From assembly GCA_930367215.1 (NCBI GenBank), contig OV884056.1:87245285-87309284 (forward strand): a stretch of DNA of 64,000 bases, read 5' to 3'. Shown piece after piece: positions 10,539 to 21,637 of this stretch (position 1 is its first letter; each line of letters opens with the position of its first letter). The DNA is from Pollenia angustigena. Its lineage: Eukaryota > Arthropoda > Insecta > Diptera > Polleniidae. The position numbers were made by a program, and so were the translations under genes. Under the pieces are notes generated by a model. The model did not search any database. It saw only the letters and a program-made list of their open reading frames with translations, and was not told the DNA's origin.

Positions 10539-11046
10539 AATTCATACATTTACTTAATTGTGAATAAATGACAAACGCGTGCATCGATTTTTATGATCTT
10601 TGTCTCACTTTGCTCATAGGTTATGTGACTTTGCGAAAAAATAACTAGACTTGAAACTTTTTTCCATTTTGGATTTTTTATGTATTTTTAAAAAAAAAAT
10701 TTAAATTTTTAAAAAAAAAATAATTTTTTCCCTTCATACATTCATTTTTAACTTCGAAAGTGTTACTTGTATAGGAAAACAATATATGAACAGATTAAGG
10801 GAATTGTAATTCTTAATTTTTTAAAATTTATTTCAACTAAATTGGGCTAGTGGTTGTCGAGCTATGTCAAACAACAGGGCCTAAAACGTGATAAATTCCC
10901 CTATACGATAGTACTAACTTCAAATCGATACTAACTTCAAATCGCAGGTAAGAAGACAAAACGAATGATGCAGAAATTCTTCTTTTTGGGTCTAATTTCA
11001 CATACAGTTCACAGAATTGAGTTGGCAAATCATGTGTTGTACTGTG
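10539..11046. repeat. Right terminal inverted repeat of the 3.6-kb transposon
   Basis: Inverted partner of 7403-7930. Shared landmarks include CCCTGTTGTTTGACATAGCT (inverted here as AGCTATGTCAAACAACAGGG) and GATCATAAAAATCGATGC. An open frame of 123 codons runs from inside this arm to 10213 on the minus strand, but it has no recognisable domain. Confidence 0.9.
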
Positions 11047-11049
11047 TAA

Positions 11050-11433
11050 TCTTTCATTTAACGGCGGGCACAAGAATTTCTTTTTTTATGTGAGATAGAC
11101 ATTAAACTAAATATGAAATAAAATTTTTCTCGATGTTGTTTAAAACAGACGGGTGCATCCGCTTTAGAATTCCCTCCCCGCAATTTTTAAGTTTTAAGCT
11201 GTAGCAGGAGTAGCTGGTGTTTATAAAAAAAATACACACAAATGAAAACCATAAGGTCAGGTGTGGCCAGATTGTTGGCGGCGCTGCCATGCTGGCGTAA
11301 GTCCGGCTAGGGCTCGCCGTTTTGGGGTGGTTCTTGTCAACCAATCGATGCCAACTGCTACTACAAATTAAAAACACATGCCAGCCAATCAAACGAACGA
11401 AAGAAATATCTTTATATACACAAAAGAAACCCT
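11050..11433. other. Spacer without recognised content
   Basis: A GC-richer patch around 11260-11330 has short open frames on both strands. None resembles a protein family I know. Confidence 0.35.
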
Positions 11434-11435
11434 AC

Positions 11436-11876
11436 CCAGTAAAAAACGTGCTCCAAAAGGAGCAGGTTTTTTGTATGAATTCATACCTCAAATCGCTTCA
11501 AACCTGCTGATGGGATGCCTGATTTTTGTATGGAGTGTTCCCGGTTTGGAGGACTATTTTCTGCTGACAATAAGCGCTTTTTTTAACATGCAAACAAAGC
11601 GCTCCTTGAGCGCTTTTTTAAGGGCTTACTATTTAACATATTGATTGATGTTTTGCTTTTACTTGTTTAAATGATTGTTTTTTCAATCATTTTCGTAAAC
11701 CATAATATATATTTTTTCGCTTAAAAACCCTCTTCGTTCTTCAGCACTAAAATAGCAGCTTTTTGTATGTTCTATTCGTTATCATTTACTGCTTTATAAG
11801 AGCTCTCTAATTGAAGCGCTTGAGTATGCGCTTTTTCTCTGTAGTGCTTCAAAAAACCCAATTTTTTTTTACTGGG
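11436..11876. mobile_element. 441-bp MITE, copy 1, TA target duplication
   Basis: Starts CCCAGTAAAAAA and ends TTTTTTTTACTGGG, flanked by TA on both sides (11434-11435, 11877-11878). Its sequence is shared almost throughout with 13231-13664 in the same orientation, including GGAGTGTTCCCGGTTTGGAG-like text and AGCGC hairpin pairs. Open frames over this region are shared because the DNA is repeated; they show no known domain. Confidence 0.88.
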
Positions 11877-13230
11877 TAAGTGAATAGGTAACGAAACTAT
11901 TATGATGATCTGAAAGAAAAATGTGATTATCCCAAAATCTTCCTCGTTCCTCTTGGCGACCAAGAAACCTCGGTCGAGCCAAATGTCGTCCAATACCACT
12001 TTCCAAGCAAAAAAAAACTTTCAGCAATTTAATTGCTATTTTGTTCGTTTGCTTGTGTATTTGTATGTTTACCTTTCCTCTTCTTCCTGCAATTTTAATT
12101 CTGACTCTTTTCCCTACACTACGTTTGTCTCCTTGTATTTCTTTTCGGCGTTGTCGATCTCTATTTCTATTAACCCTCTAAAGGGTACACACGACAAAGC
12201 ATACAAATCATGTGACTAACGACAGATCTCTTTCATATAATCAATGTTGGGCCTTTTTAATTTCTCAACTTCTGATTCACGTACTATATTTTAAGGTAGG
12301 ACTTTTTTACATGCGCAAATAAATTTTAAAGATGGAGTTAAAGATAGTCCGCCAGCGCAGATTAATATCAAATAAAAATGGCGGCCCCTGTCTGATCTAT
12401 CCTACTAATACCAATAGAACCATTATCAGTGTGGCATAAAAGCCAAAATAAATATTCATCATAGATGTAGGGTACCTAAATTTATGAAAATTTATTGAAC
12501 TAAAAACAATCTCCTTTAACTTTTTTCACGACAAAATCCGGGCACTTCACACACACACAAGACACATTAGGAGTCATTTACCCAATATAAATAAGTCATT
12601 TCCAAAGTCAAGGAAATTTTGTTGTTGTTTGATTCCAGTAAGAATATGGCAACTGTTCTAACAGACATGAATGGAAATGTTAATTATAAAGTATATTGCA
12701 TAAGTTGTATTCCTCCAGTGGTATGAGTTCATTGTACGATTTGTTGGAAAAATCGCATTGTAATCAATTTGAGGTTCGAATAGAAAAGGAACCAACAAGA
12801 ACAGCCAACTCTAAACATTGTTGCTCAAGTGTGAAAATTATAAACGTTAGAAAAAAAGAAGAAAATTAAGTAAAAAGCAAAAAATAAAGATAAAGGTAAA
12901 CAAGAAAAATAAGGTAAATGTGTGCTAAAAGAATACAAATGTTAATAAGTCCTTTAACCTTTCTTTTTTCCTTTTTTTTTTCTTGTAAATGTACAACTGC
13001 AAATTACTGAGATTATATGTTTAAAGTATTTCCTTTCAGAAATTTATTTCCTGTATTGAGTAATATTGAAATTGTTGTTGTGTTTTTTCTTGTTCCGTTT
13101 TTAATTTTAAATTCAATTGAAACTTTCACAACGATTAATTTCAATTTGCTTGTACTTGAATTGCGCAGGGTTTTTGTGGGGGAATATGTTTCGTAAAATT
13201 CTTGGGTAAAATATTTTACGAAAAACTATA
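11877..13230. other. Anonymous DNA between two MITE copies
   Basis: No gene recognised. It contains an (AC)n run near 12551-12563 and poly-T/C tracts near 12960. Two copies of one MITE in the same orientation 1.35 kb apart make this segment a possible substrate for recombination. Confidence 0.4.
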
Positions 13231-13664
13231 CCCAGTAAAAGATGTGCTCCAAAAGGAGCAGGTTTTGTGTATGAAAACATACCTCAAATCGCTTTAAACC
13301 TACTGATGGGATGCCTGATTTTTGTATGGGGTGTTCCCGGTTTGGAGGACTATTTTCTGCTGACAATAAGCGCTTCTTTTAACATGCAAACAAAGCACTC
13401 CTTAAGTGCTTCTTTATGGGCTAACTATATTAAAATATTCATTAATGTTTTACTTTTACTTGCTTAAATGCCTTTTTTCAATCATTTTCGAATATTTTTA
13501 TTTTTTCGGCTTGCAACCTTCTTCGTTGTCAGCACTAAAATAGCAGCTTTTTTGTATATTTTATTCTATATCATTTACTGCTGTATAAAAGCTCTTTTAT
13601 TGAAGCGCTCGATTATGCGCTTTTTCTCTAAAGTGCTTCAAAAAACCCAAATTTTTTTAGTGGG
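13231..13664. mobile_element. 434-bp MITE, copy 2, TA target duplication
   Basis: Second copy of the 11436-11876 element, with TA at 13229-13230 and 13665-13666. Its ends are CCCAGTAAAAGA and TTTTTTTAGTGGG. It has more base differences at the ends than copy 1. Confidence 0.88.
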
Positions 13665-13699
13665 TAGTTTCGGTTCTTAAGCCTGGTACTCTGTTCAAA

Positions 13700-14114
13700 C
13701 CCTGCAGATAATATTGGACTACGTGATCCATTTTGATGAAATGGACTACTCCCTGGACTGGTCCAATGTTATGCAAGCATGGACCATGTCATTGTTAAAA
13801 CAGTTTGTAGTGAAGCGGCATGTCTTCGTTTTTAGACAAAATGTTTTCGTTTTTAAACGAAGTTAAAACTAATCCTCTGGAGTATACCATAGAGTAGTTT
13901 CAAAACTAGTCCACTAGAGTATGTATGAACATGGAGTAGTTTTAAGACTACTCCGTTGTAATGCAAATCTGGGTCATATGGTCCAGCCCTAGGACATCGT
14001 AATGTTAAATGGACCACCTTTTAACCATATATTTGGAGTAGCTTTGGAGTACTCCTACTCCTTTATGGACTACTCTTTACATACATGTATGGACAAGTCT
14101 CGTTATTTGCAGGG
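13700..14114. mobile_element. About 415-bp foldback element with CCCTGCA ends
   Basis: Ends CCCTGCAGATAAT and ATTTGCAGGG are inverted repeats. The interior is full of ACTACTCC / GGAGTAGT words in both orientations. No target duplication was found, so the boundary is provisional. Confidence 0.55.
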
Positions 14115-14141
14115 AATTCGGCAAGAATATTGCACAACATC

Positions 14142-14341
14142 AAGGCGAATTAACTACAGTTGGTATCGAAACGCCGTCTGATTTTGCCAGTTCGAGCATA
14201 TTTGTTGTGATTCGAGTTTTTCTAAGAATGGTTGACATTTCGAGCCGTTAACACTTACAATGCAATGCAAAACCACCTATGTGGTTTCTGTTGTTTTTGG
14301 ATTGTTGCAGTTCCGACACTACCTATAGTTGAATTCGCCTT
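14142..14341. mobile_element. 200-bp MITE with AAGGCGAATT ends
   Basis: Left end AAGGCGAATTAACTACAG and right end TAGTTGAATTCGCCTT form an inverted repeat of about 25 bp with a few mismatches. No clear target duplication. Confidence 0.65.
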
Positions 14342-14469
14342 GGAGAACATCTATTATTTCATACGAACAAATTGACATGTTTCAATGTAAAGTATCTTGA
14401 AGTTTTCACAGTTTTACGCTCTTATCATTTCAAAGTATACGACATTGTTTTGCGTATGTAAGTCTTTCA

Positions 14470-14582
14470 GCCTTATTCCGGTTGTCGTTGTCGTAATCGA
14501 TCAAGTCGTTTTTTGTAAGAACACAGGTTGTGTTTTACTTATAAAAACTTATCGATTACGACAACGACAACCGGTATTAGGC
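14470..14582. mobile_element. 113-bp palindromic MITE
   Basis: The ends GTTGTCGTTGTCGTAATCGA and TCGATTACGACAACGACAAC are perfect inverted copies; GCCTTAT / ATTAGGC lie outside them. The transcript would fold into a long stem. Confidence 0.75.
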
Positions 14583-14712
14583 TAATTATTCGTAAAGCGG
14601 GCAAACGAAAAGAAATATTTTGACGAAATTCTTTAAAGTTGGCATAACTATACATTTAAGGCTAGTTTACACGGTAATACAATGTATTACGACTATGTAG
14701 AATCAAAATAAT

Positions 14713-15852
14713 CACCCCTATCGTGAATAATTTTTCCCTCGAAATTTTTCACCTTTTCACACATTTGCGATCATGAACAACTCCCATGATAAAATGTAAT
14801 TCAAAGGAGAATAATAACGTGAAAAAATGTTCACGAAAAAAAAATGTTTCCCTCGTAATTGGTTCACATTTGCCTTAGATATTCTCACTTTATTTTTGCT
14901 AGGGAACAGAACATGTCTGTAAGTAGCTCCTCCTCGAATATTAAGGGTTAATAAAGATAATAAGGCACAAACCGATATATTGCTCAACAAAATGCAAAAC
15001 AACAGGTCGATTGCCTGCGGATTTGTGAAGCTTTCGATACACTTAGTGGCAGAATTTTGGAAAATATTTTACTACATAAAATTAAAAAAGGTGCAAAAAA
15101 CTAACTTTGTAATCAAACTATCCTTCCAATACTAAATATTTTGCTTTATAATTTTAACTTTTCTTTAAAATAAATACACCCAGAGAAAAAACATGTTTAA
15201 ATATGGTCATCTCCAACAAAAATATTTTAAAAGAAAACTTTAAACATATTATGTTTCATTTAACCATCTTATTGTCACCAACAACCATATCATGGTTCAA
15301 TTAGTCCTCCATCAAGTAGCCACAACCATATTATGGTTGCCTACGAACATGTTGTGGTTAAAAATAACAAAAACATGTTTAGCGCTTATAATAGTATAGT
15401 TGACTTTCAACCATAGCATGTTGCTCTTTGAAAAGAGGAAAATACTGTTGTTAATTTTAAAACCAATTATTGTCATATTTAACCATAACATGCTAAGAGG
15501 AAACCATAATATGGTTGTGGCTTCTTGATAGAGAACTAATTTAACCATAATATGGTTGTAGGTGATAATAATATGGTTATATTACACATAATATGTTTAA
15601 ATTTTTCTTTAAAAATAGTTTTGTTGGTGGTGACCATATTTAAACATGTTTTTTCTCTGCGTGTACTTGTATATTTTTGAACAAAAATTTCATTGATTTT
15701 TAAATTTTTTAATCTTTCTTCTTTTTTTACATTCACTGCAACTGATAGCGTATAAAATTTTTCACATGAGATTCTCGATTGCTTTTTTCCCTTCAAGGGA
15801 AATGAAAATTTCATGGGAACAAAAATTTCACTTGTTATTCACGATAGGGGTG
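14713..15852. mobile_element. Middle nested palindromic element
   Basis: Ends CACCCCTATCGTGAATAA and TTATTCACGATAGGGGTG are perfect 18-bp inverted repeats, followed inward by weaker pairing around TTTTCAC. It lies entirely inside 14659-16220. Confidence 0.75.
15177..15663. mobile_element. Inner 487-bp MITE, TA target duplication
   Basis: Ends CACCCAGAGAAAAAACATG and CATGTTTTTTCTCTGCGTG, inverted for over 30 bp, with TA at 15175-15176 and 15664-15665. The interior repeats AACCATAATATGGTT-type palindromes many times. Its open frames come from this low-complexity text and are not genes. Confidence 0.82.
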
Positions 15853-16283
15853 AATATGAAATTCTCTTCGAGTTTAAAAGAAAAAAAATCAAATCAAAAA
15901 TAATAACAAAAAAGCACACTTTTTACAAGTTTTACAAAAACAACATGAAAATTTCCTGAGTTGATTTTAGTTGTTTTTGTAATTGTATAAAAATGTCACC
16001 ACCTTCAATATACTCTGTTAAAATACACCTCTGGTGTGATGAGAATACATAAGTTTCTAAAATGGTTTAGAAAAAAAAAACATTTACGAACACCTTGTCA
16101 GATTTTGTATTCGTATTCTCTAATACTCACTACATTTCGCTGTTACATGATAAGATTTTTCTCATTCTGCATCATTTTTTGCAATGTCGTAATACGTTGT
16201 ATTACCGTGTAAACTAGCCTTCAGTAGATATGAATGTGTGTGCGAAATATTTTTTTTGTATAATGTTTATTTGTCGAGTTATA

Positions 16284-16804
16284 GGCTTTTCACACTTGCC
16301 AACATCTAGCATCGACCATTAATAGACTTTTTACACGGATCAACATCTAACATCTACCATTAATAGGCTTTTTACACTGATCAACTTCTAACATCTGCCA
16401 TCAAAGATGTAGAAAATGTGAAACACTCGTTTACATTGCTCACATCTAACATCTACCATCAAGCAAAAATGTCACCATTTTTGAAAAAAAAAATTTTTTT
16501 AATTTAAAATGTTTTTTTCTCACAAAAGTGCAAAAATTTAAAAAGAAAACTCGAAAATGTAGTTGAAGTTTAATTTGTTTACAAATATAAAAAATACTTA
16601 ACAAAAAAACATTGCAATAAAAGATAAAACTTGACAAATGGTAACGCTGCTTTCAAAACCAACTTCTTTTTGATGACACTAAAATAATCGAAAGATCTAG
16701 AATGGAATAAAATGAGATAGGAACATCTTTTAAAGATGTTGGTTCTTAGGCCTATGTATTTCTTATGGAAAGATGTTAACATCTTCGCAAATGGTGACAA
16801 ATTG
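16284..16804. repeat. Left arm of an old foldback repeat with three stacked ends
   Basis: Three tandem variants of a roughly 50-60-bp unit, TAGGCTTTTTACACTGATCA then ACATCTAACATCTACC, are followed by a 240-bp block (16397-16640). That block recurs in direct orientation at 18838-19083. The inverse of the end unit lies at 18803-18838. Confidence 0.6.
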
Positions 16805-18802
16805 ATTTTTTTTTTTTTTAACGATAAACCAACACTCAGGGGATGCCCCCTATATATGCAGTGCATTGTGTTGATCGGTAAAATAAGGTTTGGGAAAGAG
16901 GAAAGAGGGGATAGTGTTTGTGGACATTTGACTTGAATCTTAATAAATTATAAGTACCGGGAAAGACCTCTGCGGGAAGTTTATTCCACATACGGATAGT
17001 TCGACTGAAAAACGAATTTTCTCTATAATGCGTTGTGCGAAACACAGGACAATCGACTACAAACGGATGTGATCCACTGGATGAGCGAGTATTACGAAGA
17101 AATACTCGGGCGGGTGGAATAAGTTCACTTATCTCAGTGGAACACCTCCCATGGTAATATCTATAGAAAAGTGTCACACAACCCACATTCCGACGATGCC
17201 CAAATGAGTCAATAGAGTTGGATACCCTACTGTCATTGATGAGCTTCACCGCCCTCCTTTGTACACGGTCCAGAAGGTTCAAAATAGACTTTGAAGCCCC
17301 TGCCCATATATGGGAGTTGTATTCCATCTTCGGTCGGATATAGGTGGTATAGATAGTAAGGAGATCGGAGGAAGTGAAGTAAGTCTTGCACCGTTTTAAA
17401 AAACCTAAACACTTGAATGCCTCTTTCGACACTTTAAAAACGTGTTTATTCCAGCGGACATCGCTCTGTATGCTCATGCCCAGAACATCAAGAGTATCCG
17501 ATTCCTTAATATCAATGCCACCCATTAATACAGATGACATAGTTGGTCCCACGGCCCGTCTGTGGGTCAACATACAACATTGGGTCTTGCGTGCATTAAA
17601 TTCGACCCTATTCGCTTGACACCACTCAGAGATTGCAGCTAGGTCCTGATTAAGAGTGTCATTCATATTTTGCCTTTTGCCCCCAATCTCAACAAGGCTT
17701 GGCCTATGATTGAAGGAATATGAATGACAAATGTTGCTGTTATCTGTCATCAGAAATAGCGTAGGAGAAAGGACAGAACCTTGCGGTACCCCTGAATTTA
17801 CCTGAAACTCGTTTGATGCAATCCCATCTATAACAACACGTATAGTGCGATCACTGAGGAAACTCGATATAAATCGAGAGAAATCATTACCGACACCAAA
17901 AGCAATAAGCTTTGACACAAGCGCACCATGCCACACCCGATCGAACGCCTTGGAAATATCCAGAGCCACCACTTTGCATTCACCAAAGCGGTGAATGGAC
18001 CGACTCCAACGTTCTGAAAGAAACGTTGATATGCCATCCGGCCCCGGTGACTTGTTTACGTTAAGATCCGAAAGAACCCTTTTGACTGCGCGTGATCGGA
18101 AAATATCTTGGGCATAGTACATGATACTCTTTCGCCAACGGGCAGTGATTGATTGCTTTCCGGCAAGAACGAATTACTTGCAAACAGTTCAGCCAAGAGG
18201 TTAGCTTTATTAATCGGGTCAGTAAATAATTGGTCGTCCTTTAAAAGCGCTGGGATAGAAGAACTAGCACTGTCCCTTACTCTTTTAACGAAGGACCATA
18301 AGGTCTTACTGCCCCGAGGAGCAGCAAGGACCTTAGCACGAAGACGCTGTTCGTGTAGAAATTTTTCCCGTCTAAGTACTTTGGCACACTCAGATCTTGC
18401 CCTCTTTCGTAGCTGATCAGTAGTTGCGTTTTTATTCAAACGCCAACTACTAAACGCCTCCTCTCTGGATCTGACTGCATTTTTGCACGTCTGGTTAAAC
18501 CAACACTTAAGTTTTGGTTTAACCGAAATTTGCTTCGAGGGAATAAAAAGTTTCATTCCAAGCAAAATTACATTTACGACCATTTTTGCAGCGGCATCAA
18601 CATTATCGTCAAGGAAACAAAGTTTCCAGTTGAAATGCCGGTAAAATTCGTTAAGCTCGGCCCAACGAGCCTATTCATAAATAAAAATCGAGCGTTTCGG
18701 GGCTGTTTTCGAGACGCTATGAAGTGCCGAATATGAAAAGTAAGCAGAAATGGTATTGTGATCCGAATTCCCGAGAGGATCGAGTGTTCTCACTTCGTCA
18801 TT
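16805..18802 (-). mobile_element. 5'-truncated non-LTR retrotransposon (CR1/Jockey group)
   Basis: The 3' end is marked by a poly-A tail (poly-T at about 16805-16819 on the plus strand). The element starts within the end of the endonuclease domain near 18802. It sits between the arms of an older repeat. A second, more decayed copy of the same family lies at 25856-26300 on the other strand. Confidence 0.85.
16836..18802 (-). pseudogene. LINE ORF2 remnant: endonuclease end, linker and deleted reverse transcriptase
   Basis: From the 5' end: an endonuclease C-terminus with DPLGNSDHNTISAYF (SDH catalytic motif) and one in-frame stop; the linker frame (18583-18056) with WFNQTCKNAVRSREEAF and TLWSFVKRVRD; then, after a frame change, the reverse transcriptase and C-terminal region (18122-16836). 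The reverse transcriptase keeps NKSPGPDGIS, ALDISKAFDRVWH and SGVPQGSVLSP, but two internal deletions are clear. One joins PDGIS to FLSERWSRSI, dropping fingers and motifs 2-2a. The other joins SPTLFL to TDNSNICHS, removing the catalytic YADD-type box. The enzyme cannot be active. The 3' part (LWAGAS-like, IRMWNKLPAEVFP) is well preserved. Family recognition is firm; the clade label is less so. Confidence 0.88.
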
Positions 18803-19690
18803 GGTAGATGTTAGATGTTGATCAGTGTCAAAAGGCTATAAAGATGTAGAAAATGTGAAACACTCGTTTACATTGCTCACATCTAACATCTACCATCAAA
18901 AAAATGTGTCCCCATTTTTGAAAAAAAAATGTTTTTGAAATAAGAAATGTTTTTTTCTACAAAAGTGCCAAAATTTAAAAAGAAAACATAAAAATGTTTT
19001 TGAAGTTTCATTTGTTTAAAAATTTAAAAAATACTTTACAAAAAAACATTGCAATAAAAGAGAAAACTTGACAAATGGTAACGCTAATTTCCAAAAAAAA
19101 AAAATTTTCTCCAAATTTGTAGATCAGTGTTGTTAAAGGCTAGATTACACTATTATACCTTGTATTAATACATGTCAACAACTCAAGTAATATGACAAAG
19201 TGTGTTAGTGTGAATGCAATGTGTTACGAAAATGACAAGTATTAAGAAAAAAGTTTGACATCCCATACGACTTCATCGTTTTTTGAAAAATTTCTAAACA
19301 ATAATACTTTTCATTGGATCAGGGTTGCATTTTATTTCATGTGTAAGTGTTTATACTTTGTGTGATGGTGTGAACACAAACTGTCATGTTACATTATATT
19401 TTTTGACAGTCGCAACAAAACTCATTAGATTTCTATCTCACAAAGTATTATGGAATACGTAAGACTTGTGAGATAGTGTAATCTAGGCTTAAGCAAAATT
19501 AACTCCAAATACATTTTGGGATTTTCTTTTAAAATTTTGGCACTTTTGTAGAAAAAAAAGTATTTAAAAAAATAAAAGGGTTTTTTTCAGAAACATAGTG
19601 ACATTTTTTATTGATAGTAGATGCTAAATGTTTCAAGTGTGACCACGTATTTCACATTTTCAACATCTTCCATGCGTTCCTCTGAAATGT
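18803..19690. repeat. Right part of the foldback repeat, interrupted by a MITE
   Basis: Begins with the inverted end unit (GTAGATGTTAGATGTTGATC, then AGTGTCAAAAGGCTAT). This is followed by a direct copy of the block at 16397-16640, then the MITE at 19137-19489, then inverted traces of the same block (AAATGTTTCAAGTGTG). It appears to be two overlapping copies of one foldback family. Confidence 0.55.
19137..19489. mobile_element. 353-bp MITE, TAA target duplication
   Basis: Ends AGGCTAGATTACACT and AGTGTAATCTAGGCT with TAA on both sides (19134-19136, 19490-19492). It belongs to the group whose ends resemble GCTGGTTCACAC and whose duplications are TAA or TTA. Confidence 0.82.
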
Positions 19691-21489
19691 ATGAAAGTGT
19701 ACAAAGGGTATTGCGTGTATACAGAGCATTATATTATTTCGCAGTTGTTGAAAAAAATGTTACCAGAAGCAACTTTTTTATAAAATGAACAGAGAACAAC
19801 TATCAACATTATTTTACAGATATTTCGCACATGTTTTTTCCATAGGAGTTTTTACAGCACTGAAACTGAAAAAGTCCGGGATTTAAGAAAACCCTAGTAT
19901 TTGAGTATACAAATAAATAAATGTGTCATTATCTTGAAAAGTTCTTAACCTCTAATTAAATTTTATGGTTTTAAAATAGAATAAATTTGTATATAAAAAG
20001 CATTTACAGGAGTGTTTGGATATTGAATTTATGTCATTTCTATTGACAAATCTGCGGGTACTTAATTACGTATAGAGAGTCGTCAGTCAGTCCTATTGTA
20101 GTACACACAACTATTGTGTGACTCAGTTGTCAGAAGCTAAAGTTGCTAATGCTTTTTTGGAATACACATATTTCAATCTATTAAGGATTTTTTGTATTTT
20201 CTTTTTATCGGAAATCATCCACCAAATAATTTTCTTTTTTGTTTTCTTTTTATTGATATTAATTGTTTTAAAGCAACAAAAAAGGGTCGTCTTTGCAACC
20301 GCTTTTTTTCAATGTAAATTGATGATCTCAGTAGTAATTTGGGCAAAGGTTTTGCACGCGTCGTTATAAAACGCGCTTCCCATTGTAAATGAAATATGCA
20401 GGATCTTTTAAATGAAAAAAAAAAATATAAATTTATAAGGATAAGGGCAGGATCAATTACATTGTGCTACTGTAATTTACGATGTTTAAATACAATACTG
20501 TAACAAGGGATTATTGCTACTGAATGCTCTAATAAAAGAAAAGCAAACTCAACTTAAGCTTAACATCGATAGTTTGAGAAAAATTTTATGGGATGTAGTA
20601 AAAACTATAAGAAAGTAATTAAAAAGTTTGTAGGAATCCTGAAGGAAACCTGGGTGCAAGTGTCTCCATGTCACCAGTTTTGTCGACTACATTGGTGACA
20701 TTGTCAACGAAGTGTCGACACTACATTTCATTTGCCACTATTTTTGGCTTTAATACGAAAAAGATTTTATCAATAACAACTGAAAAGTTGAAGAAATAAT
20801 AAAAAAAAGATTGTTATGATTTCGTATTCTTTCAAAAAGTGTAGACTACTTTTACTAAAATGTACTTGCGATTCCCTGGTTCCAATGTCTACATATGGTC
20901 CCAAAGGAAGTACCTAGTCAGTACCTAGTGAGTAGTACCAACGTCAGTAGTAGACTTCCAATGATAATAAGTCACTAGTACTGGTGACTGTGTCAATAGT
21001 GAATCAGTACAGATTCACTAGTGACATTTCCTGCAAGGAACTTATTCAACATAAATGATAAATAGAGAATTTTTTAGTTACAGCACAACCTAAATTAGTG
21101 CGTCTAACGTTTTTTATCTCTGGAAAATATTGAAGCTCATTTAAAATGTATGAATCAAACCCATATAGAACAACGTCAACGCTTTGCAATTGGAAAATCC
21201 GATATTGACAGCACGTTTAGTAGTAAAGTTGACTGCTATTGTTAAAAAGTATCGGCAATTTATATATTTTTTTAAGTCAATCTAGCGTGTTTGCTTCCAT
21301 TGAACAAGATAAGTTCACATTTCTGCCCATGACAAAACGTCGTCGCTCTTAAGCTGAAGGTCCACACCACTCGCTTTTTACCTTTTCGCTGCTTATGCAC
21401 CTGTCAAAAAAGTAGAATCTATGTAGCTATATTTAACAAGTTACATGCACAAAAGCGTAACATTCATTGAGGCTTTATTTCTAGTTTTG
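19691..21489. other. Anonymous AT-rich DNA
   Basis: No gene is recognised. The 83-codon frame at 20118-20369 is phenylalanine/isoleucine-rich low complexity. A stretch at about 20655-21040 is rich in GTCACTAGT/GTGAC words and ends CCTGCAAGG, like the right end of the repeat at 24.7-25.1 kb. It may be a diverged relative. Confidence 0.4.
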
Positions 21490-21492
21490 TAA

Positions 21493-21634
21493 GTGCTGGT
21501 TTACACTCTTCAAGTTTTGACCGTCAAGTCTTGAGTTTTTAGGAGAGAGAGGAAAGAAAATGGCATTCTCTTTGCCCTTCTTTCCCAAAAGCTAAAGACC
21601 TGACGGCTGAAACTTAAAAGGTGTAAACCAACAC
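21493..21634. mobile_element. 142-bp MITE, TAA target duplication
   Basis: Ends GTGCTGGTTTACAC and GTGTAAACCAACAC with TAA on both sides (21490-21492, 21635-21637). The interior shares TCAAGTCTTGAGTTTTTAGG with the nested pair at 42.5-42.9 kb, so the two loci are one family. Confidence 0.85.
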
Positions 21635-21637
21635 TAA

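Larger units (their letters stand above)
7403..11046 (-). mobile_element. 3.6-kb DNA transposon with ~510-530-bp terminal inverted repeats and an intact-looking spliced gene
   Basis: The element begins CACAGTACAACA and ends with the inverse, TGTTGTACTGTG. TAA is duplicated at 7400-7402 and 11047-11049. The ends are inverted copies for about 510-530 bp and differ only at scattered positions and in homopolymer lengths. One gene, encoding a 620-residue protein once its intron is removed, lies between them on the minus strand. The protein belongs to a family I recognise as widespread in arthropods and Hydra and usually annotated as uncharacterised. Its placement between long terminal repeats marks it as the probable transposase. 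CAC...GTG ends with a 3-bp duplication resemble CMC (CACTA) elements, while TAA also fits PIF/Harbinger. I cannot assign a superfamily. Confidence 0.9.
14659..16220. mobile_element. Outer of three nested palindromic elements
   Basis: Ends AGGCTAGTTTACACGGTAAT and ATTACCGTGTAAACTAGCCT are inverted for about 36 bp (through the TATTACGAC words). The flanks are TTA at left and TCA at right, close to the TWA duplication of the related element at 19137-19489. Its interior is interrupted by the next element. Confidence 0.75.

Noticed and set aside
11378..11644. Frame partly conserved with 13267-13467
   Set aside because: The similarity follows from both being inside two copies of one MITE; no domain, and the frames differ in start and end.
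15312..15814. Two overlapping frames of 78 and 92 codons on the minus strand
   Set aside because: They lie in the palindromic AACCATAATATGGTT text of a MITE; low complexity and the inverted structure explain them.
20118..20369. Small membrane protein
   Set aside because: Phe/Ile-rich frame in T-rich DNA; no signal of selection or family similarity, and such frames are expected in this composition.
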